Source: Cenococcum geophilum 1.58
Taxonomy: Eukaryota; Ascomycota; Dothideomycetes; Gloniales; Gloniaceae
Direction: 5' to 3'
Assembly: GCA_001692895.1 (NCBI GenBank)
Contig: KV748182.1
Location: 2,360,341 to 2,424,340 of the forward strand
Length of the DNA stretch: 64,000 bases
Part shown: piece by piece, positions 22,747-34,621 of the stretch
How positions within the stretch are numbered: the first letter of the stretch is position 1
How the letters are laid out: every line of letters starts with the position of its first letter
Program-made: the position numbers and the translations under genes
The notes under the pieces: model-generated
The model's database searches: none
What the model was told of the DNA's origin: nothing
The model's input: only the letters and a program-made list of their open reading frames with translations

Positions 22747-23495
22747 AATTCCTAAACTAATAATACTCCCCTTCCTCCAAAAATATAGCTATACCTACTT
22801 TAAATAACTAGGAAGACTCCTTACTACTAGGGGTAGCTACGTATATAAAATTTATTAATAAAAATTAGGACGAATTTACTATTAATATAATAACTTATAC
22901 CGCAAAATAAGTTAATAGCTTTCTCCTATACTATATTCTATTCTACTAAAGTAGATACTATACTAATTTATAACTATAGAAATATTTTAGGGAGGATTTT
23001 ATAGGATAGACCGCCAACACTTAGGCACTTAGTAATATTAATATTATTTAGAATTTCTAAGACTTTCTTTATAGAAATAGGGTATATATTGCTAAGAATA
23101 GTAACCTAATTACTAGCAATATTTAGGCTGTTATTATTAGTATAGAAGAACTAGTATAGACGGAAGCTAAGATTATATATTAACTATAAAAACCTAAAAC
23201 TAACCTATATTCTTTAGAAGGCAACTTTAATTTATATTAAAACCCCTAAAATACTAATCCCCTACCTAAAGGTACTCTTTTACTAAAAGGTGCTCTTCTA
23301 CCTAGAGGTGCTCTTCTACTACCCCCTTTACTACCTTTACCCTCTCTATCCTAGCTAACTAGTAAGCCCTTACTATAAGAAGTTATAAATCTAATAAAGG
23401 TATATTTAGATAGAAAAAAAAGTTTAAAGGAGAACTATATAATATACTTAAAGCAAAACTATAGGTTTTTTATAACTACTAGAATCTTATTATTG

Positions 23496-23531
23496 GGGAA
23501 GACGCAGCCGGATTTGGAGGCTCCTTCCCCC
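23496..23531 (+). repeat. Candidate left terminal inverted repeat of the Starship-like element
   Basis: Matches the reverse complement of 58,105-58,140 at about 19 of the first 27 positions (GGGAA, GCA, GGA and GAGGCT blocks). A further GGAGGCT copy follows at about 23,539. Confidence 0.5.
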
Positions 23532-24018
23532 CGTTTTAGGAGGCTGTTTCTCCTCGCTTAGACCTATATCTATCGCCGCTTTTGCAATATACTAAGCATG
23601 CCAAGGACGGTAGGGTCTTCCTTATTTACCTACTAAACCTAGAAGCTCCCCAAACGTCCCTCGGCGGCTAACGTTATTTAAGAAGCTATAGACGTCTACC
23701 ACCTACCTTTATCCTCATCCTTTGCCAAAAGCACTACCCTTACACGACGAAACCTTCCTTCTATACTACGCTCCTTCAACCCTTTTCCTATAGTAGCTAC
23801 GTATGCATTTTCCCCTACTATTATGTCGTTCACTTTTAATACTTAATTTCTAGGTTTCTACCCATGGGATTTTTTTGCCTTATCCCGCTCTTAAGAACGC
23901 CGATCTCCCGTAGAGCCTTTTTTAGCGTTCCTATTAATAGCAGTCGCTCTTAAGCTAGCTTTTATGTGTAAGCAACTAGTAGCTGCTAAAGCACTAAGAC
24001 ACTACGCGTTTAACCACC
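23532..24018 (+). promoter_or_regulatory. Leader region upstream of the captain gene
   Basis: About 490 bp between the left inverted repeat and the captain start codon. It is richer in C and less RIP-mutated than the gene. It contains pyrimidine-rich runs (CCTTTATCCTCATCC, CTCCTTCAACCC) typical of fungal promoters. No specific regulator site was identified. Confidence 0.35.
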
Positions 24019-26600
24019 ATGCCCTCTTAAAGTAAGAAATGGCGAAATATAGATTTAGCCTTTAGCTTAGACTCCGAACTAGGTAAGCTGTTTTATTCTA
24101 AGCTAGCTTTAAACTTAGATTTAAGCTCTAACTCTAGAGCTAGGGAAGACGCCGATTCTAAGGGGGAATATTTATAGTAGAGGATTGCGTATTATAAGGA
24201 TTAAGGAAGGGCGAAGTTAAAACGGAAGCCCTAGTCTACTTCTTTTATTAAGCGTAAGTTTCGGAATTAAGAAAAGTTCGTTTGTATTTAAACCAAAATT
24301 TACCTTATAATACTAATAATTTGTATTTAGGTTCTGCCTAAAAGTTAAGTCTAACCCAACTAAGGCCCTTCGTTAGTGTGTAGCCGACACGTTTAAAATA
24401 TACCTTAAATGGCGCGTAAAGAATTCTTAAATTAAGAAGGAAAGCACGATCTAGTTATACTGGAGATGAATACTATACAAATTTATAGATATGGTAGGCT
24501 ATAGTATGAATAATAGCATAGAACTTGATATATAAGATATAGGTAATCTTTAATTTTTTAAAAAAAAATCCTAGCTAATTTGTTACAGTGGATCCTAACC
24601 TACTTAACGCTAATATATAAGCTGGACATATTAGAGAAAGAAAAGGATGCTATATATATGCAGGACTTATATATAATTATTAATGCCCATTAAATAATAG
24701 ACGCGAAGCCTTACTATAGTCGTTTTCAAGTATAGATAGGAGTAATCCTCCTCCTCTCTAGTGCCACGGCAATAAGACCCTAAGCTCTTATTAAAAGTTT
24801 AAGCGTAAGAGGCTCCAATAAAGCGCTTTTATATAAATATATTACAATCCTAAGAGTTCGCAATGTAAAAAACTTTAATTAAACTATAACTGTTGCCCTT
24901 ATAAGTCTTATATATATTAAGAATTCTGGAGGCATAGGTAGACGGTATATAGCGACGTTAATTAAAGATGGCGCGAATGGTGCTAATAGACCTATAGTAA
25001 GAGGTTTATTTTCCGTCTTAAAAGTATCCTAGCTTTTTATATCCTATTCTATCTTATAAGCCTTACTATCATAGATAATGCATTTTAACGCCGTTACACT
25101 TCGCCGGAAGAGATTTTTAAATTTAAAATCCTAGTGAAAAAAGAGAGTCTTAAAGTGAAGTTCAAGAAGGAGATAAAGAAACGACCCATCTTTTGAGATA
25201 TTAAGATGATGGCTAGTTATAGGGGAGTGTCGGACACTAAAGCATTCCCTTACCAGAAATGCCGCGATTACTATATATAGTTAGGCCAAGTGGCCGGGTT
25301 TAAAAAATTGCTTAAACTTTACTAGCTACAACGAGCGTCTAAAAGGAAATTAAATAGTAAGTATCTAATTTGACATAAGTGTATATATTGACTAAGTTTT
25401 CTAGGCGCCCTTACTCTAGAAGAGCGAAATCAGACAATAGGTTATTACGGTAATACCTACTAACGGTTTTATTTACCTAATTTAATTAAGCGCGATTTCC
25501 AGTTAATTTACTTTGGGACTTTATTACAGGATGACCTTATTTAATATACCGTATAGATAGGGATCTTAAGGGACGAGCGGGCCCCTATAGGTCTAACTAA
25601 TAAGTAGAAGCTTAAATTCTAGCTAGAACTTAATTAACGCCCTAATATTCTATAGCTTTGCGAGAAATAAGAGCGATATAAGCAAAAGATCAGGAGCTAG
25701 GGATATCACCCTATTAATACCGCGAAGGGAATAAAACTATATAACCGTTATAACGAAGCTAGATATAAACTTTATAGTGTTACAAACGTCCTACGTAAAT
25801 AAAAAGAGGACTAGGTTATTCTTAATTTTCACAACGCTATTAACGATTACAATATTAAAAGACAGCTTAGTGGTAGCGTTAGGACGGAAATTCCCACCTA
25901 TTCAGCTGTATAGTATGAATTTCGCGAATATACTACTATTGCTAAACTACTGTTTTAGCCGCTAAATAAGCTTAAAGAAGGACACGCTATAAAACTCCGT
26001 ATAAAGTTTATCCGTAATCTTATTAAGTATTATAATTAATAAGAGAGTTGGTAGAATGGGATTCTAAGTAAGGCTATCGGATTTTAACTTGGGTCTAAAG
26101 TAGACTAAAGTATAATAGGCGTAAAAAGAGGTGCAAGTGACGCCGATACTAGTACCTATTAGTAGGCAAAGCGGCAGAAAGAATAGATTAGCTTAGACTC
26201 GCCTTTTTAAGAAAACCTAGATAAGACGCGGAGCGCGGTCCTAATTAAGGAAGAGGGTGTTAAGATAATACAGCTGCCGTATCCTATAACGTTTACTAAT
26301 CTTATTTATCTTATCTATATTGGTAATAACTAACTCTTAACGCTAAGGCAGACCCGCCTATTTATAAAGAAGGATATACTATAGAAGTATCTTAATAATT
26401 ACGTTACAGAAGGAGTATTTAGGTAAGGGTTCTACTATAAGCATCCTTATTACTTAGAGTAGATTAAAGGACTTAAGCATTTTAAAAATCACGCAGCCCT
26501 TATATATAGCGTATGGTATCCGATTAAGAGGCACCGCTAGGTAAGTTATCTTACCTATATGAGAATCCTATGCTAACCCTCTAGTATGTATAGAAAGGTA
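24019..26600 (+). pseudogene. DUF3435 tyrosine recombinase ('captain') pseudogene
   Basis: The enzyme family that excises and inserts Starships. ATG at 24,019 (context ACCACCATGCC) starts MPS. The N-terminal domain gives TFKIYLKWRVKNS and IKKESTI near 24,390-24,460, in another frame than the start, so an intron near 24,310-24,360 is possible. The first catalytic-core box reads LLLSSATAIRP near 24,750-24,780; its Arg matches the active-site Arg of these recombinases. Box II resembles LQRASKRK near 25,330. Then come ILRDERAPIGLTNK near 25,563, NRYNEARYKLYS near 25,740, and the C-terminal HFKNHAALIY at 26,478-26,507, a hallmark of the family. Length (~2.6 kb) suits the usual 700-900 residues. 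Stops are RIP-type and the gene is dead. The C-terminal Cys positions cannot be read safely. Confidence 0.8.
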
Positions 26601-26776
26601 TATAACTAGTAAATTTAAAACCATACGTTTTTTTATATATAGGACCTTTTCCTAGTCATTATACGCTTATCTTATTATTCTTTACTACTTTTTATTTTAT
26701 TTTAGTTTATTATTATCTAATTCTATTCTAGTATTTAGTAGAATAGATATAATAACTAGGATTTTATAATTCGTTT

Positions 26777-26872
26777 AGGGGGGTAAGGGGTAATAAGTAA
26801 GGGTAAGGGTAAGGGTGAGGGTGAGGTAAAGGATAAGATAAAGGGTAGGGTGAGAGGTAAGGTAAGGGGAGG
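26777..26872 (+). repeat. G-rich (GGGTAA)n-like tract
   Basis: Degenerate run of GGGTAA, GGGTGA and AGGTAA hexamers just downstream of the captain. It resembles telomeric repeat sequence (TTAGGG) only loosely. Several G3 runs at close spacing could form a G-quadruplex. Confidence 0.7.
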
Positions 26873-27028
26873 CTAATAAAAGATAGATAATATAGTTGTA
26901 TAATATCTAACGGACTGACTATAAACGAGATATATATTTAAATTTCTTAGATCAACCTAAACGGAGAAAGGAAGAGAAGTATTATATAATAACTTCCTAC
27001 CTAAGCTAATCTCCTAAGCTATGTATCT

Positions 27029-28034
27029 TTACTTATATATAATGCTTGCACCTTTTGTAACAAAGTATATAAGGGTGATTAGGGTCGGATAGATAACTGC
27101 TGTCCTTAATGTAATATATAAACTCAGCTTTATAATTAATATTACAATAGGTCCTAGTCGTGCAGAGGGTATTAAGATAGTTATTAATGTTTTCGCTTTT
27201 ATGCTTAGCCGCGGCATACCTTACCTTGGCGGATTAAAGTAGTGATTCTGTTTGTTATAGCTGAGATTGGATAGCTTAAAGTTTTAGTATAAAATTTTCC
27301 TCTATGTCCTTAGATGCGGTAATCGCTATCTATATAATACTAATAGCGAAATCGCCTATAACGTCTAGCTTTATAAAGTCCTTAAGTTTAATAAGCTCTT
27401 TAATATGCTTAGCCGTTATTAAGGTAATTATATTATATAATACTAAGTTACCTATTAGGTTAAAGACATCCTTAATAATATTAGGAAACCTATTTGCGGA
27501 CTAGCTGGTTCCTAAAATGTGTTAGATTTTTATATTTATAAGCTCTTTTAGCTGTAGTATATTGTAGTAATCGGTAATTGCATTAATATAGACGTGACGA
27601 AGTGTGATATAGGCCGTCGTCGGCTATATTATTATGTCTTTATTATCACCACCGCTATTATCTAGTTTAGATAGCGATAAGGCATCGGCGTCATTAATAT
27701 TAGATCCTTGCTCCTCCTTACTATTCTTATAGTCCCTCTTATACATAAATTAGATTATCCTCTTAACGGTACCGGAATTAAACTTATTAATATTTATAAT
27801 ATTAGTCGCTGCCTCCTACCCGTTAGTTAGTTAGTTAGGGTTAATTCCACTAGACGTTTAATTAGCTTTTACCTAAAAGCCTTTATTATAGGCAGCTGTA
27901 AGTATAGGAGATTAGGTATATATAATCGCTTTATAGACTTTAAACTCTAGCCCCTAGTATATAAGTTTTAAGTCGCTATATTTCTCGCTATCTATAAGCT
28001 ACGCTAAGCTAAACAGAGCACTCTTAGATGGCAT
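27029..28034 (-). pseudogene. BTB/POZ-domain protein pseudogene
   Basis: Fungal BTB/POZ proteins of this kind have a single N-terminal BTB dimerisation domain and often serve as adaptors for Cullin-3 ubiquitin ligases. The minus-strand ATG at 28,034 starts MPSKSALFSLA, then KYSDLKLIY, EFKVYKAIIYT and SPILTAAYNKGF, the classic opening of a BTB fold (KYSDL...C...F.VHK.VVC..S). Further on, an acidic Ser/Asp-rich insert lies near 27,640-27,720. ITDYYNILQLKELINIKI near 27,530 matches the helix ADKYD...LK.LA that follows the BTB core. 27,029-27,217 is still open for 62 codons. The 3' limit is uncertain. Key Cys and His are replaced by Tyr, as RIP does. Confidence 0.75.
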
Positions 28035-28750
28035 GTTTCTCTGGTTTTGACTACGCCTTAAGCAATATTTAAGGGAGTGATTTGGTATTAAATAGGACGA
28101 TTAAGAATGAGAACTCTGCTTTATTAAACGTGGCTCTAGAGCCTCTATATATACATTAAGAAGTTGTCATTAGCTTCGTCTAATCTGCGACGGATTTGGC
28201 TGGTTAGTTAGAGCTTTAAATGTTAGTTGCTTGACTAAGGACTAGTGTGACTTCTAAAGTTCTAGGAAGGGTAAGTAGTGGGGTCGGCCGCAGCGCCTAA
28301 AAGCAGTTAGGTCATATAATAGAGGCTTAATTAGAGGACGTATTCCTATAACTTAGGTTAAGGCTCTATACTCCTCTAAGCTATATTAAGTAAAGTTAAA
28401 TAGTATTATATTCCTGCGTACTAGCCTACTAATTACACTATTCCTGCGCCTTTAAGAGCGGTTTCTTAGCCGACCTTCTTGTTATTAGCTGGTCGAAGTA
28501 TACTTTTTAGATAAGGGGCACTGACTTAATTCTTAGTTAATTACTCCGTAAGTCTTAGAGATAGTATATTCCCTACTAATAACTTGCTAACTAAGCAAGC
28601 AGATTAATAAAACTAACCTTGCGAATATACTACTATATAAAGCTTAGTAGATAAAAATACATTTCCTAAATTAATAAGATTTAGTATAAAGAGTAATTAT
28701 ATAATGCTTTAGCATATTCAAGATACCTTAGAATTTTATAACTTTACTAT
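28035..28750. other. Spacer between BTB gene and Zn-cluster gene
   Basis: Partly GC-normal near 28,170-28,300, probably promoter DNA of the divergent or neighbouring genes. No motif was recognised. Confidence 0.35.
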
Positions 28751-28759
28751 TATTAGTAT

Positions 28760-29480
28760 TAACAAAATGTCATATAGGAAATGATTCACCTTCCTCTATT
28801 ATTAGTAGAGGGAACTCTCCTAGTACGTTAGATATTTATTTAACATTTTACGCATATTATAGAGGGCTTATACGTACTAAAATTAGTTAAGGGTACTAAA
28901 GAACAATGCTAAGAAGTAACGGAAGAAGTATATAATGCAGTATTATATATCTGCAGAGGTATAAAACCTAAAGGAGCTTAACCATACTCTATATTGCTAT
29001 AGTGCTTATCCCTTACGTGGCCGCACCTATATGGCGATGTTTTAGTTTTTTTAGAGAACCCTAGATATAAGCAAATCTAGTACTAGGAAATGCTTTTAAG
29101 GAGAAAATTTAGTTCTGGGTAATGCTGTTATTTAAATAAGGCTGCTGAGGAGTTTAAGGAAAATAGGATAGTAAATAAACCTAAGGACGGGGAGTAGAAC
29201 TAAACTCCTAGCATTAATTTATCCTCTTTATTTCCTATTATTCTCCTATCCGTCTTTTTTACCAGTTTTCTAGCCTCCTTTAATTTTTCTAGGAGAGTCG
29301 CCTAGTTACGCCTCCACTTATAAATATATTATAAACCTACCAGTAAACATTTTAGGTAAGGTTTATTGCTATTACCATTACACTTAAGTTTCTTTAAGGA
29401 GCATTAAAAGCACGATTTTATTCTCCTTAGTACTAGAATTCGTAAGTCTTAACTATAGCCGGCAACAGTCCTTTTTTCAT
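28760..29480 (-). pseudogene. Putative Zn(II)2Cys6 transcription factor pseudogene
   Basis: Reading the minus strand from about 29,412, one frame gives C-x2-C-x6-C-x7-Y-x2-C with LKKLKCNG between the second and third positions. This is the pattern of the GAL4-type binuclear zinc cluster (C-x2-C-x6-C...C-x2-C-x6-C). The fourth and sixth Cys read Tyr, which RIP makes from TGC or TGT. Next are YKWRRN and a basic, heptad-like EKLKEARKLVKKT, as in the linker and coiled coil after such clusters. The frame continues with RIP-type stops to about 28,760. No middle-homology domain could be seen, so the gene may be short or decayed. Zinc-cluster regulators are common fungal cargo genes. Confidence 0.45.
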
Positions 29481-29807
29481 AACGCCTTTTATATAACTTA
29501 AGGAGGTCACCTTAGAAGAAAGCTCTAGAGTATTTGTCGTAATAGTAGGTCAGCTCTTTAGCGTCTATAAGAGTTAGGAATATATACTACGGTTAAATGG
29601 AGTAGAGACTTACGGGATTTTTAGTATTAGTTTAAGTGCCCCACTCAAACGAAACTTCTTATATAATTACTATAGTTATATATATAAATTTTCTAATTTG
29701 GTAGCTACCCCTCTATAAGTGGACTGTTAACTCTAATAACTATAGGGTAGAGCATCCTTTTACTTACCTATTTCCATTCTATTACGGCAGTTAGTAGTTA
29801 AAAGTAA

Positions 29808-30490
29808 ATGGCTGAGTTTATATATAATATTAAAGAGGTTTAAAATGCAGAAAGATATAAAATTAAAAATATGGACTACTAAGAGGAGGTGGGATATAAA
29901 GTTTCTATATATCGACGTAGCGCTAACACTAATATTATATATAGAATGATCTGGCGTATTGACGATTAATATAATAATATAAGTATTCCTAATATAGAAC
30001 CCTAGTTTCTATTTAAAGCGTAAGGTGTCCTACTATTTCGCGTTTTAGATAGTAGAAGAGTAGAATATAAAAAGTTAAAAAGACAGACTATTAGGAAGTA
30101 GACTGCTAAGCTAAACCTCTAGAAGTTTTAGAGAGTCTTATATTTAGAAAATATTACGTAGGTAAAAGGAGCGAGCGAGGAAAAAGGGCTATATCAATTA
30201 CCTATAATGCTTGTAGGGAACACGCGCTATACTTGTTGCTATTATTTGGAGTATATATACTCTTAAATTGTTTCGGTTTTAAGACGGCTTATCTTCTTAA
30301 ATAGGTAATAAGCTTTAGGGATGAATCTAATTAGCTCCTACTAAGCCTATTAAACGATTATATTTAAGGCTTATAGAATGTAGGGAGTCGCAGAATAAGG
30401 CTTAGGTTATCTAACCTTAAGGATCTTCCGCGATTTAGCTTAAATTATATCCAGGATGACATTAAGAGGAAAGAAAGTAATATTAGCTTT
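29808..30490 (+). pseudogene. Unrecognised protein-coding relic
   Basis: ATG at 29,808 (MAEFIYNIKEV) opens a frame of about 220 codons broken only by TAG/TAA, which argues that it was a gene. It gives SIYRRSANTNIIYRMIWRID, LKRQTIRK and GLYQLPIMLVGNTRYTCCYY. No domain was recognised. Composition is basic and without obvious membrane spans. It lies just left of the 4.2-kb element bounded by inverted 31-bp arrays. Confidence 0.4.
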
Positions 30491-30546
30491 TTGATTAGCT
30501 CTCGTCTAATTTATAGCAGAACCCTAAATGGTTTGGTGGCTTATAG

Positions 30547-30676
30547 TGCCTACCGAATTCTAAACGCCTTCGCACCGCAACTATTAAATTATGGACGCCT
30601 TCGCATTATAACCACTAAATTATAGATACTTTTGTACTGGGACTACCAAATTATGGACGCTCTATACTGTAAGCAC
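30547..30676 (+). repeat. Left 31-bp array
   Basis: Units of exactly 31 bp: ...CTATTAAATTATGGACGCC..., ...CCACTAAATTATAGATAC..., ...CTACCAAATTATGGACGC.... Inverted relative to 34,622-34,742. Confidence 0.8.
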
Positions 30677-31519
30677 TAGTATAAGGAGCCCCATATTAAG
30701 ATCTAATCCAATTATAGCATGCGTATTAGATTTAACAGTATTAGTAATAGATCCCAGTAGCTTAAGATAGTAGAGGGGATATACTTAATACTTATCTAGT
30801 ATTTATCTAGAGGGCCCTATATAGTGTTATGTAATATAAGCTCCTATATAAATACTTTATTAGTTTCTAGCACTCTTTAGTAGCAACGGGGATTTTAGGT
30901 ACCCTGCTTTTCTAATACTTAAAGCGACATACGTTTTTTTAATTAGTAATCCTTTTTATTTAAAAATAAAATGCTTAATTTTATTGCTATTATTTAATAT
31001 CCTTTAATATCTATTCCCTTTTATTTGCTACTAGTAATATATAATTATACCCAGGTTTACTATAAGTATACTTATCTCCACTACACCATAAGAGCTTAGT
31101 GTATGAAATACCAGGAGATATAGAAAAGATATCCGGTAAACGTTATCGTAATATAAAAGTAAACACCTAAGCCATTAATATATAACTAATTTTCTATTAT
31201 AGTAAATATAGGCTTAATAAAAACTGCGGTATGCCTCTATAGGTCTATATAGAGGCCTAAGAAGCTTATATAAGAATTTCTTCTAGGTGACTGTAAAGAT
31301 ATATTAAACCGAGAGGCTTACTTAAATATATATAAAAAGGTAAAGGAGGAAATTATTTAACGAATATAAAGGGGGCTACGCATTGCTGGCAAAGGGCGTG
31401 TACAACTCTCTTCTTTATAGATGCACTGTAAATAAGTATTTAGGGTAGAGAAACCAAACTATCTCTAATAAAGCATTTAATGTGTTTTAAACCTAGCGAT
31501 AAGTCTAGTTATTGTATAT

Positions 31520-31610
31520 GTCCGGCTTGTGGCTTAGTTATGGCCGGAATTAAGCGGTTAGCGCTGCTAAATTCCGCCTAACTTAACGCACTAAGCCTTA
31601 GCCCCTGGAC
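31520..31610. repeat. Fold-back (MITE-like) sequence
   Basis: A 91-bp near-palindrome from GTCCGG to CTGGAC centred at about 31,565. The arms share GGCTTAGT and CCGGAATT...AATTCCG blocks. It is GC-richer than its surroundings and could fold into one long hairpin. The size fits a very short MITE. No clear target duplication. Confidence 0.5.
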
Positions 31611-31929
31611 GGTGAGACCTTGGATATAGGCTAGGTAAACCTCAGTATGTATACTTATAATGTTCTACCAATTGCCCGCCTATTAAACATATCCAATAGC
31701 TTTTAAATAGAGATAATAGTAAGTAGCTCTTCGTACGCTACAAACAGCATATATACTAATATTTACAAAGAAACTAATATATATAATAAATGCATCCGTT
31801 AAAACACCTCTACCTTACCCCCGACATGCTAAACGTCGATATCTATTAAAGAGAAAAGATGCCGACCTATAATACCGTTTATTTATATTGTATAAAGATC
31901 TTACTATGTGAGTTAGTGTTTTAGAGGAG

Positions 31930-32300
31930 ATGTTTAGGCTATCGCCTATGATATAAGTGGACGAAGCCGCCTTCACCAAGGCTGTCACCGGTTGTATTCT
32001 CGCCCTTAAGCATTATATAGGAGCTAGATATTTTCGACCCTTAAAGTTAAAAGGAGGGTGGGATTGTTCTGTTAAAGATTGCAATAGAATTTACTAGCGT
32101 CTAGATTTATATTATAAGCATATTAAAACTATAGAGGGGTTTAGGCATAAGATTCTAAAGCGTTATCTCGACTAGGATACGTGCCTGCTGTACAGCCACT
32201 AATTTGACTCTTCCGCTAGTCTTCTTTAATATAAGCGGAAAGCTTATGGTATAGAAGCTTTATCGCAGACTTAAATGTTCACACCATTTATAATATATAT
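31930..32300 (+). pseudogene. C2H2 zinc-finger protein relic
   Basis: ATG at 31,930 (MFRLSPMI) opens a frame with only RIP-type stops: VDEAAFTKAVTGCILALKHY, then KGGWDCSVKDCNRIY, in which two Cys and the following YYKHIKTIEG (His) form one C2H2-like finger. A second finger is DTCLLYSH then FDSSASLL and YKRKAYG, where Tyr stands where Cys and His would be expected. Spacing suits a DNA-binding regulator or the zinc-finger region of a larger protein. The gene may continue by splicing into the frame starting at 32,393. The family is not known to me. Confidence 0.45.
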
Positions 32301-32392
32301 TAAGAAGAGTATATTATAAGATTATATTATTTTAGAAATGCTTATAAGATATAAACTTGTAATTGGCGGAGGCTAGCAATTAAATAAAATAA

Positions 32393-33800
32393 ATGGAAGA
32401 CTTTACTGTTTACACGCCTTATATAGACTCGCTAAAATTTGGCTTTAATAGCAGTAGCTAAGGAGAATCTATTTCTCTAAGCGCTGAAATAGGCCCCTTG
32501 ACTTTAAAAGCTGAAGACAGCACTTAGATACCTATCCCAACGTCTTTTACGGGAGGAGACTTTGAATTCACTATAGTACTAAGTACTATGCTACGTGCGA
32601 TTGAACCTAAAGCATAAGGGGGTAGAAGGGTATTTAAGTTCTCTATAGCACTAAGCGCTACTAAAGAGGGTTTTAGATTTACTATAAATTTATAGACTAA
32701 TTTTTCTATTAAACCTAAAGCTAGAAGGGACTTCAGGTTAGGGTTACTAAGTGCCGCTATGGTTAGGTTTAGTAGAAATAGTGCTAAAGGGGATTTCGGA
32801 TATATAGCTCCGTATATAGAGTTTTCGGCAGGTAAACTAGGGGGTTATAGTAAGGGGATTTTTGAATTTAGGATAGAACCTTGCGCTGCTAACGTTCCCT
32901 TTAATAATCTTATATTTAGAGTGGGCTAGGGTTAGTAGTTATAGCTTTAGGACTTTTAGTAAAGAGATTAGATAAAATATATCTTAAATAACGCAAATAA
33001 GTTACGTCTTACTACTTATTAAGTGGGCTTATTCCTATTCCACATATAATAAACCACTATTACTTTTTCTTCTTTAACAGTAGGAGTTGGACTTAATCGT
33101 CTTAGCTACCCATTCTAAATAACACTAATTTTAATAAGAGCTAGCTCAATCGGTAGGCGCGATTACTTATATATCCCCTTTATATGCTTTAATAATAGAT
33201 ATATTATTAGTCTCTTCCTTTTAAAGGGCTAGGTCGTACTATACAATCTATCTCTAATTAATGTCTCCTTTAAGGTAATAGCAACTGATGGCGATAATAT
33301 CGTCGTTATTAGCTAGCTGCTTCTAATTTAGTGATTATCCAATCAAGAGTGGGGTATATTAAGGGAAATTGTGTTCTTTAACGTATAAGACTTAGAAACT
33401 ACTATCCCTAGCAGAACTAATAAGGGTATTTATAAACTTTAAAGGTATCAGTAAGTAGAGCTTTTTTTCCTTAAAGAAAAGAAAACTGGCATAACCTTAT
33501 TATCATTAATTTGCGGCTACTTTGGAATGGTATTGGTTGCGCCTTTAAGGACCATAATGCCTTAATCTTATAGAAGCTATAAGATAAAACGGGTATAGTT
33601 CTTGTCGGATAGGTCTAGCGACTACTCCTCCTAGTGTCTATAGACTTTAAGGGTAAGAGAACTTATATCTTTAACTCAGAAAAAATCTTAACCTTTGTAT
33701 GACGCGATTTAAATTTAGGGCTAGTTACCTTACTAATGCTAAAAGAACCGGAAAACTAAACACGTAAACGAGAGCAAAATTTAATTAAGAAATAACCTAT
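32393..33800 (+). pseudogene. Unrecognised long gene relic (about 460 codons)
   Basis: ATG at 32,393 (MEDFTVYTPYIDSLKFGFNS) opens one frame that runs about 1.4 kb with only TAG/TAA stops. The first half contains repeated acidic/aliphatic motifs (GDFEFTIVLST, RVFKFSIALSATKEGFRF, ARRDFRLGLLSAAMV). The second half has VIATDGDNIVVIS, NQEWGILREIVFFNV and GITLLSLICGYFGMVLVAPL. I recognise no domain. It may be the downstream part of the zinc-finger gene at 31,930. It sits inside the 4.2-kb element, so it is a candidate for that element's own gene. Confidence 0.45.
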
Positions 33801-34621
33801 ACCCTAATAAAGCTTTTATTTGTCTGATAATAAGGCGCTCCCTATATACTATATATTTAGCAATATACTCTTAGTTCTTATCACTATATACTAGGTATAT
33901 AACTACCTAGCACATTATATCCAACTACTAAAAAACACTCGCGGTAGAGTCATTTATTACCCTTTAGAATAGCATTTTCTAATAATTAGCTTAGTATTCT
34001 ATAATTATCTAGTTATATATATATTACTGACCTTATTTTAGTTCTATAGTATATCTAGTTAATTTAGGGTGTCGGTATAACGGAGGCTTAATAACTAAAA
34101 AGCACTAAATCTATTATTGCGTCTACTCCGTATATATGCACTTAAAACGTAAGTTAGCCTAATAGTGTACCTAAAGAGGTGGACAGCTCTTATATATATA
34201 AGGCAACTATTAATAAAACTTAGCCTCTAAGCCTTACGCCCGACTTGTGAGAAGGATTGGAGGTTAAGCGGGACTCGTTATATACTGATTCGACTGCTTA
34301 GGAGCAAGGTGGCGGCTCGTTTTTATATAACCTTTCTTACTTAATAGCAGCTATCTAACCATATCTCTAACTAGTATTAATTGGTATTTCTTGGATGTTA
34401 TAAAGTTTTATCCTAGGCGCCGGATTTAGTTATAACTTAGTATTACTTTGATATTTGCTTACAGATTTTAATCCTTATTTATAATTACTAGCTTATTCGA
34501 TCTTTAATTAAGGGATAATAACTACGTTAAAGCTATAGATTTGGATTCAAATATGCTTAGTTAAAAGAGGCGGTGATTGCCACGTTGGCCGTAAGTGGCT
34601 GCTCTAATTTTCAGCATATTC

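Larger units (their letters stand above)
21731..23478 (+). mobile_element. Second Copia element, left part with 5' LTR
   Basis: Begins with a 218-bp LTR (21,731-21,948) of the same family as the Copia at 1574-7943, in plus sense, preceded by ATTAG (21,726-21,730). The internal part matches the other copy in order up to about 23,478, where the Starship-like block starts. A TRIM-like insertion (22,303-22,746) sits inside. The LTR is closest to the LTR at 62,136-62,353, sharing TATTAAGATATATAGAATAA, which the other pair lacks. With the shared ATTAG duplication this marks the two parts as one former insertion. It is broken and heavily RIP-mutated, and the two parts together do not amount to a whole element. 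Confidence 0.8.

Noticed and set aside
22559-22807. Two plus-strand open frames of 61-82 codons
   Set aside because: They run through the interior and right terminal repeat of the TRIM-like element and out into the Copia; no family resemblance.
25777-25965. Plus-strand open frame of 62 codons starting MLQTSYVNKK
   Set aside because: Off-frame reading within the captain pseudogene, whose own frame gives family-like text at the same place.
26777-26872. Chromosome end or interstitial telomere
   Set aside because: Hexamers are GGGTAA/GGGTGA mixed with AGGTAA, not a uniform TTAGGG run, and coding sequence continues on both sides.
27304-27504. Plus-strand open frame of 66 codons
   Set aside because: Antisense to the BTB/POZ pseudogene, with hydrophobic low-complexity content typical of shadow frames.
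33125-33165. tRNA A-box-like sequence GAGCTAGCTCAATCGGTAGG
   Set aside because: No B box or stem structure follows, and it lies within a long coding-like frame.
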